Assembly (NCBI GenBank): GCA_032334055.1
Contig: JAUOZS010000001.1
Span: forward strand, 3,620,001-3,684,000
DNA length: 64,000 nucleotides
Source of the DNA: Selenomonadales bacterium 4137-cl
GTDB taxonomy: Bacteria > Bacillota > Negativicutes > Sporomusales > UBA7701
Direction: 5' to 3'
The notes under the pieces were generated by a model, which was given only the letters and a program-made list of their open reading frames with translations, made no database searches and was not told where the DNA came from. The number at the start of each line of letters is the position of its first letter. The stretch's first letter is position 1. The translations under genes and the position numbers were made by a program. Positions 18,111 to 26,821 of the stretch are shown piece by piece.

Positions 18111-19315
18111 CAATGCCCCTCCTCCGCCAGCAGCGCACCCGGCTCGGTGATTTTGCCGCGTACGGCGGTAGCCGCGGCGGTCGCCGGGGATGTCAGATAA
18201 ATGCCGGCGGAACGGTGTCCCATGCGGCCGGGGAAGTTGCGGTTGGTCGTCGAGACGATGACGTCTTGCTCCGCTCCCAGCCCCTGATGCGCCCCGAAGC
18301 ACGGGCCGCATCCCGGGTTTGTCACAACCGCGCCCGCGTCCCGTAGGATTTTGCACCAGCCGCGGGTTTCCATTTCGTCCAGCACGATTTTCGACGCGGG
18401 GATGATCAAACAGTTCACATCCGGGTGAACGGGATGCCGTCTCAGTACAGCCACCGCTTTTGCCACGTCGTTCAGGCGGCCGTTGGTGCAGCTGCCGATT
18501 ACCACCTGGCTCACGGCAATGTCGCCAAGCTCGGCCACCGGTTTCACGTTCGCGGGCGAAGGCGGGCAGGCCGCGACGGGGGCGATCTTTTCCAGGGGGA
18601 GCTCGACGGTTTCGGCCACCTGGTCGGCTTTGCTTTCCGAGCCGAAACAGGCGATCATCGCCCCCATCTCGATCCCCATATTGCAAATGGTCATCCGCTC
18701 TTCCAGCGGCAGGCAGGCAATCCCCGGTCCGGTAAAAACGACCGCTTTGTCGGTGAGGCCGTCCACGCCAAAATGCCGGATGAGGTGCAGCACGATATCT
18801 TTGCCGGCCGCATACCCTTGGAGGGCACCGGTCAGATATACCTCGACGACAGGCGGCACTTCCAGGTCGATCGTTCCGGTCGCCATCGCGGCGGCAAGCT
18901 CGGTCGAGCCGACCGGTATGCCGATGACGCCGTACCCGCCGGCGGTGCAGGTGTGCGAGTCCGCCCCGACCAGTATCTGGCCAGGCTGCAGCCGGTGCCG
19001 CTCGGACAACAACTGGTGGCAGACGCCCTCGCCCTTGCTGTAAAGGGTCACACCGTATTTGCGGGCAAATTCCTTCATAATCCAGTGCGCGGTGCGGGCC
19101 TGCACGGTCGCGGCCGGAAATATATGGTCAATAACCAAGACCACTTTTTGCGGATCAAACACCCGGTCGATCCCGATCTGCTCAAACTGTTGAATGGCTA
19201 TCGGCGCCGTGACGTCGTGGCTCATGGCCAAATCGACCCGGCAGCGGATGTCCTGCCCCACGCAGACTTCTTGTAGTCCGGCGGCCGCAGCCAAATACCT
19301 CTCAATAAAGTTCAA
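18110..19315 (-). CDS. dmdA: dimethylmaleate hydratase, large subunit
   Basis: A 401-residue aconitase/isopropylmalate-isomerase large subunit. Cluster-ligand cysteines are recognisable in DSHTCTAGGYG, in IGSCTNGRLND (near residue 282), and in the later NPGCGPCFGAHQG segment, giving the expected [4Fe-4S] site. It is paired with and overlaps dmdB. LeuC/homoaconitase homologues catalyse related hydrations; the substrate is assigned from the cluster. Confidence 0.92.
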   Translation of the reverse strand: MNFIERYLAAAAGLQEVCVGQDIRCRVDLAMSHDVTAPIAIQQFEQIGIDRVFDPQKVVLVIDHIFPAATVQARTAHWIMKEFARKYGVTLYSKGEGVCHQLLSERHRLQPGQILVGADSHTCTAGGYGVIGIPVGSTELAAAMATGTIDLEVPPVVEVYLTGALQGYAAGKDIVLHLIRHFGVDGLTDKAVVFTGPGIACLPLEERMTICNMGIEMGAMIACFGSESKADQVAETVELPLEKIAPVAACPPSPANVKPVAELGDIAVSQVVIGSCTNGRLNDVAKAVAVLRRHPVHPDVNCLIIPASKIVLDEMETRGWCKILRDAGAVVTNPGCGPCFGAHQGLGAEQDVIVSTTNRNFPGRMGHRSAGIYLTSPATAAATAVRGKITEPGALLAEEGH

Positions 19316-19327
19316 AAATGTTTCCTC

Positions 19328-20743
19328 CTACTCGACGGTGTCGATGCCGAGCTCTTTGGCAATCCGGAACGCTTCGGGCAGATCAGAGGCGTTTTTCAGC
19401 ACCAGTCGCGCGCCGCCCCGGTTTAGGGTTTCCACCATCCCGTTCCGCTCGGTGGCCTCGACGGTGATCTTCTGCAATTGGGCTTCCGCTGCCGGTACGA
19501 TCTCCACCGCGATTCCGGCGGCGGCAACCTTGTCCATCACTTCGCGGTAGAGCTTGCTGTTATCCGTGCCGGCGCCGTATACGGCCGCCATGAGGATCCC
19601 GGGGACATTGATCCCCCTCCGGGCAAACAGCTCGGCATAGAGTTCGATCCGGACCTTCCGCACATCGCCCTTGGCGAGGAAATGCGCGATGCGCGCCGCG
19701 TTCGTCGGCGAACCGACAGCCTGACTGCTGCCCCCCACCACGGCTTCGCTGAACGGTTTCACGATCGGGTTGGCCTTGCTGGCCAAGGCTCGGGCTTCGG
19801 CCAGCGCCTGGCCGATGGTCTGATCGATCCGGGCGCTTTCGTCCGCCTTGATGTCGGGCGAAATGTAGCTTTCCACCGCCTGGTTGGTCTTGAAGAAGGG
19901 CTCCATGTACTGGATGACGGTCGGTACCACGTATTTTGCCGAGATGGGGTGGACCGCCGCGGCCATGGCTATCATGACATCCGCCGGCACCGTGATCGGG
20001 ATGGAGGTATGCATCGCCAATTGGGCCGCCAGTTTGCCGATCATCACGCCGCCGCCGATATGGGTGGCGCACAAACCCGCCACCATCACCCGGGGAGTGC
20101 AGGGATTGGCGATCGTGGGCGACAGGGCCATGACAATCGCCCGTTCCATCTGGTCCGGGCTGCCGCCCGCCAGTTCGACGAAAGCTGCGGCCGAAGCGGC
20201 CGAGCCGGCCCCGAAGCCCTCCATGTTGCAGCCGGTTGTGGTTTTTCCGACACGGAAAATCGTGCCGATTTTCATCATCACGGCCGCGACGCGGGCGGTC
20301 AGCTCAAACTCCAGGCCTTCTTCCAGCATCGCTTTGACGAACCCCGAGTAGGTGCAGGAGTCGCCCGTGCCGGCGCAGGGCTGCAAGCCGACCGAGTGAT
20401 TGCCGACCTGGGCGCCGAGCGTATAAGCAAGTACTTTGTTGAGGAAGGCGTCTGCCACGATCGGCGTTGCCGGTTCCTGCGCCAGTTCGCGGCCGGCGTT
20501 GCCCATCAAAAAGCTCGATCCGGTGGTTGTGCCGATTTCGATGGCGTACAGATTGTGGGAAAAACTGGCCATAACCGCCGACAGCACTTCCTGGCGGGTG
20601 AGTTGCCCGACAGCCATCGCTTCGGCGATGATCACCTCGCTGACCCGCTCACCGGTTTGCCGCGCAAGGGCGATGCAGTCGCCGACCGTCAACCGTCCGG
20701 GCGCCAGTCCTTGCTCTGTCATGGTTCCGATAATTGTTTCCAT
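19328..20743 (-). CDS. hmd: 2-(hydroxymethyl)glutarate dehydratase, serine-dehydratase type, apparently fused subunits
   Basis: A 471-residue [4Fe-4S] dehydratase that removes water from (S)-2-(hydroxymethyl)glutarate to give 2-methyleneglutarate. The first 300 residues resemble the serine dehydratase alpha subunit. Candidate cluster cysteines are in LQPCAGTGDSC, TTGCNMEGFGAGS and ANPCTPRV. The remaining 170 residues look like a beta-type domain, so the two E. barkeri subunits seem to be one chain here (inference). ATG 20743 follows an AAGAGGTG site overlapping the hgd stop; the 18-codon upstream extension would run into hgd. Confidence 0.86.
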   Translation of the reverse strand: METIIGTMTEQGLAPGRLTVGDCIALARQTGERVSEVIIAEAMAVGQLTRQEVLSAVMASFSHNLYAIEIGTTTGSSFLMGNAGRELAQEPATPIVADAFLNKVLAYTLGAQVGNHSVGLQPCAGTGDSCTYSGFVKAMLEEGLEFELTARVAAVMMKIGTIFRVGKTTTGCNMEGFGAGSAASAAAFVELAGGSPDQMERAIVMALSPTIANPCTPRVMVAGLCATHIGGGVMIGKLAAQLAMHTSIPITVPADVMIAMAAAVHPISAKYVVPTVIQYMEPFFKTNQAVESYISPDIKADESARIDQTIGQALAEARALASKANPIVKPFSEAVVGGSSQAVGSPTNAARIAHFLAKGDVRKVRIELYAELFARRGINVPGILMAAVYGAGTDNSKLYREVMDKVAAAGIAVEIVPAAEAQLQKITVEATERNGMVETLNRGGARLVLKNASDLPEAFRIAKELGIDTVE

Positions 20744-20754
20744 TGCCACACCTC

Positions 20755-21648
20755 TTACTTGTTTTCGCGGACTTGCACGCCGACAAGTTCTTCCCATACC
20801 TTGATCACGGCGGAAATGTCCTCTTTGCCCAGGCCTTTGGCACGCGCCATCTCGAATACCTGCTGCGCCAACGTTCCGAGCGGCAGCGGCGTCTCTAGGG
20901 TTTTGGCGGTTTCGATCGCCAGTTCCAGGTCTTTATACTGGAGGTCGATGGCAAATCCGGCCGCGAAGTTGTTTTTCAGGATGAAGCCGGGACCCTTGGC
21001 CTCCAGGGCATAGCTCCTGCCGGAGCTTCCCTTGATTATGTCCAGCATGATCTCGGGCGACAGGCCGGATTTGACGCCCAGCACCAGTGCTTCCGCCACC
21101 GCGGCCATGTTGATGCCAAGCAGCAGGTTATTGACGACTTTGATGGCGTCTCCGGCCCCTACGCCGCCGACATGGTGAATGTTTTTACCCATCGCCCGCA
21201 ACACCGGGTCGACTTTCCGGACGTCGTCCGCCTCGCCGCCGACCATTATGGTCAGTGTTCCGGCGGTCGCGCCCGCCACGCCGCCGCTGACCGGGGCGTC
21301 GACATAGCCGACGCCGTTTTTCCGGGCCAGCGCGGCCATCTGCCTGGTGCTGGCGGAAGAGACACTGCTCATGTCGATCAATATCTGTCCGGGCCTCGAC
21401 CCGGATAACAGCCCGGTGTCGCCGGTGACGGTGGCTTCCACGATTTTGGCGTTGGGGAGCATGGTGACGACAACGTCGGTTTGCCGCGCCAGGTCCTGCG
21501 GCGATGCGCACGGCTTAGCGCCCTGCTGCTCCATCGCCGTTACCGCTTCCTTACTAACGTCGAAGACAAACAGTTCGTAGCCGGCTTTCATGAGGTTGAG
21601 AGCCATCGGTTTTCCCATGGCTCCGATGCCGATAAATCCGATTCGCAA
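20755..21648 (-). CDS. hgd: 2-(hydroxymethyl)glutarate dehydrogenase
   Basis: A 297-residue beta-hydroxyacid dehydrogenase (3-hydroxyisobutyrate/6-phosphogluconate family). It has the N-terminal NAD-binding motif GFIGIGAMGKPMA (residues 4-16), the substrate motif DAPVSGGVAGA, and the catalytic lysine in GAGDAIKVVNNLL. It reduces (S)-2-formylglutarate with NADH, the step after enamidase. It is spaced 12 bp from both the dehydratase gene and the AA_synth gene. Tartronate semialdehyde reductases are close relatives. Confidence 0.92.
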   Translation of the reverse strand: MRIGFIGIGAMGKPMALNLMKAGYELFVFDVSKEAVTAMEQQGAKPCASPQDLARQTDVVVTMLPNAKIVEATVTGDTGLLSGSRPGQILIDMSSVSSASTRQMAALARKNGVGYVDAPVSGGVAGATAGTLTIMVGGEADDVRKVDPVLRAMGKNIHHVGGVGAGDAIKVVNNLLLGINMAAVAEALVLGVKSGLSPEIMLDIIKGSSGRSYALEAKGPGFILKNNFAAGFAIDLQYKDLELAIETAKTLETPLPLGTLAQQVFEMARAKGLGKEDISAVIKVWEELVGVQVRENK

Positions 21649-21660
21649 AATGGCGTCCTC

Positions 21661-22248
21661 CTATCTTAGTCCGTCTTCACCCTTGACCTGATCGACTGTC
21701 AAACCGCCTACCCGTGGCAAGGGACGCCCGGAATCGGTGAGGGCGATAATCAGAACTATTTCGTTTTCGCGCGGCGCGTCGGCGATCCGCACTTCCATGG
21801 CGTCGAAATGCGTCCGCACATAGGCGGCGTTTTTAAAACCGAGGGAAACGTCGATCGCGGTGCCTGGCCCGCCGACCTTCTTGGTGGAGGGCAGGATGGC
21901 CTTGCCGCCGCCGACATTGTCGCGGATGGGGGTGCCGAGTTTCGGATGCAGCAAGGCGGCGGCATGCTCAAGTTCGCCGTTGGTGCCGACGATGGCCGCT
22001 TTGCCATAGCTTTCGACTTTTTCCGGCGCAATGCCTAAGGCCTCCACGGCCTTTTTGGTGAGCAGCTCGCCGATGGCGACGCTGGCGTCGATCAGGGGGG
22101 TCAAATCTTCTACGTATTTGCCGGCATACGGGTTGGTCAGCACCGCCGCCGCCGCCACCTTGCGCGTAGGTTTCGCGAGCTCTTTGCCCGCTTCCTGACG
22201 GGTTTCTTCCACAACGGTCACAATTTTACGGATTTCCAAGCGGTCCAC
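21661..22248 (-). CDS. AA_synth-family protein of unknown role in the nicotinate cluster
   Basis: A 195-residue protein of the family annotated as amino acid synthesis (AA_synth), recognised from its overall pattern: IRKIVTVVEETRQEAG at the start, AAVLTNPYAGKYVEDL near residues 35-50, and GTPIRDNVGGGKAILPSTKKVGGP near 125-150. No reaction is established for the family that would fill a gap in the pathway, since all nine enzymes are otherwise present. It sits 8 bp from the UPF0280 gene, suggesting the two act together, perhaps as accessory proteins of 6-hydroxynicotinate reductase. Confidence 0.75.
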   Translation of the reverse strand: MDRLEIRKIVTVVEETRQEAGKELAKPTRKVAAAAVLTNPYAGKYVEDLTPLIDASVAIGELLTKKAVEALGIAPEKVESYGKAAIVGTNGELEHAAALLHPKLGTPIRDNVGGGKAILPSTKKVGGPGTAIDVSLGFKNAAYVRTHFDAMEVRIADAPRENEIVLIIALTDSGRPLPRVGGLTVDQVKGEDGLR

Positions 22249-22256
22249 CTCTTTCT

Positions 22257-23099
22257 TTATTTATTGTTTTTCAGCGGGTACAGAAATTCTTCCGGCACCG
22301 TTACCGCGATATCGCCGATGAAGATGGCGCAGCCACGGATGATTCCCTTGTCGTAATACTGCTTTGCCCGTCGCCGGCCATTTCCGAGCGCCGCTTGGAT
22401 GATTTCGGGCGGCAGTTCGCCTATGTCTCGGACCACCAAGCGGCCGGGGATGTCGGTCGCGGGATCGATTTCCTCGGCCCGCACCAGACGGATCGCCGGG
22501 TGGGGGGCGTAGACGGCGTTGCCGATGCTGGTGGAACAGGCGTCCGCCAGGGCGGCGCAGCTGGCCGCGACCGTGGCCGCGGTGGCGATCCCTTGGGAGA
22601 AACTTCGTCCTCCCGAGCCGCTGGTCGTTATACCGCCGATCCCGTCGCCGGCGTTAGGCCGCAATACATGGGCGGGCTGCCGGCCGAGCCCCGGAGCGAC
22701 GCCGACCGTCACTCGCTCGTTGTCCGCCAGCCTGACGGCGATATCGCCACCGTTGTTGACGATGCAGCGTGGTATGCCCTGGGCGAAAAGCCAGTCGGCC
22801 GTCATGTCGGCGATCGCGCCGGCAACCGCCGCCAGCGGTGTCAGGTCTTCGTCACCCGACATGCGTACCGCGGCCGCCATGCGCTGCAACACTTCCGGCA
22901 AACCGGCGATATCGCCGAGTTCCTGTTGAGGCCTGGCCGCGATCAGCCTGACTTCGGCCAGTTCGCCGATTTGCCTGACGGCATACACTGCGGCTTCGCG
23001 CGCCAGTCGGGTGGTCGCGCCCGCGCCGGAAATCTGGATGACCATCTGGGTAGGCCCGTAGTCGAGCGCCACTTTCCCAGGACCCAGTTCGTTTATCAT
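22257..23099 (-). CDS. UPF0280 family, ApbE-like; candidate flavinyl transferase
   Basis: A 280-residue UPF0280 protein. Three segments match the layout of ApbE FAD:protein FMN transferases: NNGGD at 115-119, TTSGSGG at 158-164, and ADACSTSIGNA at 185-195. ApbE enzymes attach FMN covalently to a Ser/Thr. The next gene upstream, two bases away, is 6-hydroxynicotinate reductase, whose E. barkeri homologue has a covalently bound flavin. Flavinylation of that enzyme is therefore a specific hypothesis. No lipoprotein signal is present, so it acts in the cytoplasm, unlike classical ApbE. Confidence 0.8.
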   Translation of the reverse strand: MINELGPGKVALDYGPTQMVIQISGAGATTRLAREAAVYAVRQIGELAEVRLIAARPQQELGDIAGLPEVLQRMAAAVRMSGDEDLTPLAAVAGAIADMTADWLFAQGIPRCIVNNGGDIAVRLADNERVTVGVAPGLGRQPAHVLRPNAGDGIGGITTSGSGGRSFSQGIATAATVAASCAALADACSTSIGNAVYAPHPAIRLVRAEEIDPATDIPGRLVVRDIGELPPEIIQAALGNGRRRAKQYYDKGIIRGCAIFIGDIAVTVPEEFLYPLKNNK

Positions 23100-23101
23100 C
23101 G

Positions 23102-24604
23102 TTACTTGCCTTGCCGCAAGGAGGGTAAAGGTTTGATGGCGTCGACATGGCCGCCGATTTCCGCATATTTGTTGCGGGTCATAGTGTATTCGACCGGCGC
23201 CACTGTGGCGGGGGTCGGTACCCAGGTGAAGGCTTTCGGGGCGACCTGCTCGACATCGACCAGGAAGTTGATGCCGCCGCCGGGCAGGATAAAGGTTTCG
23301 GCTCCGCCGATGGTCAGTTTAGCCTCGCCCGCATGCACCGCCCGCGACAGCTTGATGGGGAAAGTTGTGACGCCGGCCCGCGCGCTGCCGCCCGTTCCGC
23401 CGACGTATACGGCCGACACCCTCGCTTCTTCGCAGTTGTCGGCAATCAAGTCGACGATGGCTTTAGCGGCAGCAGTCAACGGGATTTCAGCCACGCTGCC
23501 GTCCGGCTGGACTTGCAGCAGTGCGCCCTTTTGCCCGGTGGTTTCGGTCACCAAGATTTTCATTCCGGCTTGGGCTACCGCCATGTCGACCGATTTGACG
23601 GCCTCCAGCGGGTGTTCGATGTGCGTGCCGCCCCAGCCATGGCCGGGATCGCCGAAGTAACGCCCCCGGGTGCTTTTTCGGCCGTTCGGCACAACGCCGC
23701 TCCAACGCATGCCTACTTCCTCTCCGGCGCGATGCTCGGACAATAGTCCAATAATGTGGTGGTCGAGAACGATCACTTCTTCGACCGCCTCGCTCATGGT
23801 CCGGGCGAACATGCCGACTGTGGCGCTGCCACAGCCGACCCGCATCTTTTTCTCGGCGACGCCATCAATGACTGGCACGCAGCCGACCTGCAGCTCCAAT
23901 GTGCTGCCTTTCTCTACCTGCAGCGTGACCCGTTCTTCATTCGCCAGTTCGACGATCGTCCGGGCGGCGGCAAAGCCGTTTTTGCCGCTTAGTATGCTTG
24001 CGCCGCCAATGTAGAGCATCTTCGATCCGTACTCCTCGGGCTCGACCATGCCGACAACCGCGCCGTCGCGAAAGATTTTGGCGCCTTCTTCGCCGATATG
24101 CTGGTTGGCGTCGATTTTGATCTTGATGCCGCTATAGCTGAGCGGCGCTTCGGTGACGACGGTGACGACATCGATGCCGTCCACCGTGTCGCCGACGATA
24201 TGCGGCGCCGGGCGGCAGCAGGGGTATTCGGTGCCGGCCCCCGCGCCGGTTGTCAGCGGCCGGTCGGGGATGGCGCGGTCGGCCGTTCGGGCCCGTTGGC
24301 TTTCGAGGACAAGGTCCCGGTTACGGACCAGCGTGCCGTTGATGTTGCTGTAGCGCCGGCAAGCGCCTTCAAAGCCCGGTTTGATCTCGCACTGCACCGG
24401 GCAAGAACGGCAGGAGGCCGAGCCGGCGGCGATTTCCGCCACGCGCGCGATCGCCTGAAAGGGACATACCCGCACGCAGACTCCGCAGCTGACGCAGTTT
24501 TCCTGCACAACAGCCAGTTTGTCGATAATCTTCACCGCCCCGGTCGGGCAGTTCTTTACACACAATGAGCAGGCTTTGCAGCGATCCTTTTGAATGATGA
24601 TCAT
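23102..24604 (-). CDS. hnr: 6-hydroxynicotinate reductase
   Basis: A 500-residue iron-sulfur flavoprotein reducing 6-hydroxynicotinate to 1,4,5,6-tetrahydro-6-oxonicotinate with reduced ferredoxin. The N-terminus has two 4Fe-4S motifs (C9, C12, C15, C19 and C37, C40, C43, C47) and a further cysteine group (C65, C68, C72, C82) fitting one 2Fe-2S cluster. This matches the two [4Fe-4S] plus one [2Fe-2S] content reported for E. barkeri. The large C-terminal part has no common domain. A canonical ApbE target motif (DxxSGAT-like) was not found. Confidence 0.9.
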   Translation of the reverse strand: MIIIQKDRCKACSLCVKNCPTGAVKIIDKLAVVQENCVSCGVCVRVCPFQAIARVAEIAAGSASCRSCPVQCEIKPGFEGACRRYSNINGTLVRNRDLVLESQRARTADRAIPDRPLTTGAGAGTEYPCCRPAPHIVGDTVDGIDVVTVVTEAPLSYSGIKIKIDANQHIGEEGAKIFRDGAVVGMVEPEEYGSKMLYIGGASILSGKNGFAAARTIVELANEERVTLQVEKGSTLELQVGCVPVIDGVAEKKMRVGCGSATVGMFARTMSEAVEEVIVLDHHIIGLLSEHRAGEEVGMRWSGVVPNGRKSTRGRYFGDPGHGWGGTHIEHPLEAVKSVDMAVAQAGMKILVTETTGQKGALLQVQPDGSVAEIPLTAAAKAIVDLIADNCEEARVSAVYVGGTGGSARAGVTTFPIKLSRAVHAGEAKLTIGGAETFILPGGGINFLVDVEQVAPKAFTWVPTPATVAPVEYTMTRNKYAEIGGHVDAIKPLPSLRQGK

Positions 24605-24623
24605 GCGAGCTTCCTCCCTACGG

Positions 24624-25796
24624 TCAGGCGATAGTGACTTTCCCCACGGGCGGGGGCGTGTTGCGGCTTTTGCTCACCTTGACCACTCCATCGACCAGAA
24701 CCAGCGCGACACCCGGCAAGTCGCCGGCTTCGATCGCTTCCAGCGCGTTCTTGCCTACCGAGCCCATCGGGGTGTCCATAATGACGATATCCGCTTCTTT
24801 GCCCGGGGCGATCACGCCGGTATTCAGCCCATACACGCGGGCGGTATTGCCGGTGGCCATCGCTATCGCCTGAGCGGCCGGAATCCCGGACATGCTGGCC
24901 AGTTGGCAAATATTCCGCAGGATGCCCAGCGGGATGACGCCGGTGCCGGAGGGAGCATCGTTCCCGAAGATGATGCGGTAAAGCTGGTTGGCGGCTTGGG
25001 CTTTGCGGGCGACATAGTCGGCGACCTTCGGGTTGCCGCACTGCACGATTTCCAGCGCAAGCCCGGTGTTGTCCAGCAGGCTGTCCACTTCCGCGAGGGA
25101 GACGGCGGTCGGGCCGCCGTTGATGTGGGAAACGACATCCGGGTCGGTTTTGATTACATCAGCAGCGGTGACGGTGGAACTGCCGGGTATTGAGGTTCCC
25201 CCGGTATGCATCATGACCTTCATGTTGTGTTTTTTCGCCCACGCCACCATCGGCGCGGCATCTTCCGGTTTTTTCACCGAGCCCAGGCCGACTTCGCCGA
25301 CAATTCGGACGCCGGCAGAGGCCATTTCGGCGAAGTCGGCTTCGGTCAGTCCTTTTTCCAAGATGACGGCGCCGGCGTAGACTTTCACGCCGCCCGGCTT
25401 AAGGATGGCGAACGACTTACTCGCGAGAATCGCCAGGGCCTTGACGCCCGCCGGGTCGGTCGGCCGGCCGGGGGTATGGACTTCCCCGGCCGAGATCATG
25501 GTGGTGACCCCGCCGTGGATCGAGCTGTCGATGAAATCGGCCATCTTTTGCCGCGGAGTATAGTCGCCGATCACGGGATGGGTATGGGAATCGATCAGTC
25601 CGGGAGTTACGGTCATGCCGCCGGCGTCTATCGATTTATACTTCACGGCTGCCGCGTCCAGAGCGGCAATCAGGTCATCGCCGCCCACAGCGTCAATTTT
25701 GCCGTCTTTGATGACAATCACCGAGCCAGCGACAGTCGGTTGGTCGACAAGTCCGCTGACGATCGTTCCGATATTTTTGATAACGGTGACTTCCAT
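24624..25796 (-). CDS. ena: enamidase
   Basis: A 390-residue amidohydrolase-superfamily enzyme that hydrolyses 1,4,5,6-tetrahydro-6-oxonicotinate to ammonia and 2-formylglutarate; the E. barkeri enzyme is a bifunctional Fe-Zn protein. Metal ligands are visible as TPGLIDSHTHP (HxH), a carboxylate/lysine region after VRIVGEVGLG, MMHTGG, and GNDAPSG with the catalytic aspartate. ATG 25796 has a TAGGAG site; the frame back to 25823 would overlap the ndhM stop without a ribosome site. Confidence 0.92.
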   Translation of the reverse strand: MEVTVIKNIGTIVSGLVDQPTVAGSVIVIKDGKIDAVGGDDLIAALDAAAVKYKSIDAGGMTVTPGLIDSHTHPVIGDYTPRQKMADFIDSSIHGGVTTMISAGEVHTPGRPTDPAGVKALAILASKSFAILKPGGVKVYAGAVILEKGLTEADFAEMASAGVRIVGEVGLGSVKKPEDAAPMVAWAKKHNMKVMMHTGGTSIPGSSTVTAADVIKTDPDVVSHINGGPTAVSLAEVDSLLDNTGLALEIVQCGNPKVADYVARKAQAANQLYRIIFGNDAPSGTGVIPLGILRNICQLASMSGIPAAQAIAMATGNTARVYGLNTGVIAPGKEADIVIMDTPMGSVGKNALEAIEAGDLPGVALVLVDGVVKVSKSRNTPPPVGKVTIA

Positions 25797-25819
25797 GCTG
25801 TTCACTCCTATTCGCTTAA

Positions 25820-26821
25820 TCACTCCGCCGCTTTCGCTACAGTAGCTTCCTTTTCCGCCAGCGCCTGAAGGACCCTTTCCGGCGTGATCGGCAGCGAGTA
25901 GATGCGCACCCCGATCGCATCGTGAACGGCGTTGGCGATAGCTGCCGCCGTGGGGATCAGTGCCGGTTCGCCGACGCCTTTGGCGCCGAACGGGCCGGTT
26001 GGCTCAGGGTCCTCGACGATGAAGGGGTATATTTCCGGGGTGTCCAGTGCGGTCGGCAACAGGTACGTATCAAAATTCGGGTTGCCGATCCGGCCTTCGG
26101 CGACGGTTACTTCTTCAAGCAAGCCGTAGCCGACCCCCATGTTGCTGCCGCCCTCGATTTGCGCCTCCACAAGCTGCGGATTGATGGCTTTGCCGACATC
26201 GTGGCTGGCAACGATCCGCGTGACTTCCACAAGGCCGGTCTCGGTGTCCACCTCGACCTCGACGACCTGGGTCGCGAAGGCGTACGTGGCGTACGGCGAG
26301 CCGGCGCCGGTCGCGGCGTCGAGGCCGGTAGTCTCCGGATTGAACCAGCCGTGCCCGAGGGTGAGTTTTCCTTTGAGGCGGCAGTTGTTGATCACTTCTT
26401 TGACTGTCAGCGTCGTCGCTTTTCCGTTGACGATGACCTGCCCGCGCACAAAGTCTACAGGTCCGTCCGTTTTCAGCATGGCGCGGGCTTCGGCCAGCGC
26501 CACTTGCTTGGCTTCTTGGGCCGCCAGGCGGACGGCGTTGCCGGAAATGTAGGTCTGCCGGCTGGCGCTTGTCGCGCCGCCGTCAGGAGTCACCAGGGTA
26601 TCCGCCGAGGTGACCCGGACGTTTTCCATGCTGATGCCCAGCTCTTCCGCCACGACCTGCGCCAGAACGGTATCTGATCCCTGGCCGATGTCGGCGCAGC
26701 CCGTCAGCAGGTTGGCCGCCCCTTCGTCAAGCCATTCGACGAAGGCCGAAGCCGGATTGGGGAGGCCGGTGTTGCCGATTCCGTAATACATGCAGCCAAT
26801 CCCGATGCCCCGTTTTTTCAT
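25820..26821 (-). CDS. ndhM: nicotinate dehydrogenase, medium molybdopterin subunit
   Basis: A 333-residue C-terminal half of a xanthine-dehydrogenase-type molybdopterin subunit. It has the cofactor-binding GCADIGQGSDTV (near residue 44) and the conserved FGAKGVGEPALIP, whose Glu is the general base of the family. Its ATG overlaps the ndhL stop codon (TGATG). A split of the molybdenum subunit into two chains is the hallmark described for E. barkeri nicotinate dehydrogenase, so this is a natural split and not a frameshift. Confidence 0.93.
   Translation of the reverse strand: MKKRGIGIGCMYYGIGNTGLPNPASAFVEWLDEGAANLLTGCADIGQGSDTVLAQVVAEELGISMENVRVTSADTLVTPDGGATSASRQTYISGNAVRLAAQEAKQVALAEARAMLKTDGPVDFVRGQVIVNGKATTLTVKEVINNCRLKGKLTLGHGWFNPETTGLDAATGAGSPYATYAFATQVVEVEVDTETGLVEVTRIVASHDVGKAINPQLVEAQIEGGSNMGVGYGLLEEVTVAEGRIGNPNFDTYLLPTALDTPEIYPFIVEDPEPTGPFGAKGVGEPALIPTAAAIANAVHDAIGVRIYSLPITPERVLQALAEKEATVAKAAE

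Noticed and set aside
17616..18686. 356-codon frame as a longer small hydratase subunit
   Set aside because: Its first half reads dmdA in another frame as arginine-rich nonsense; the real start is the ATG at 18110 overlapping the dmdA stop.
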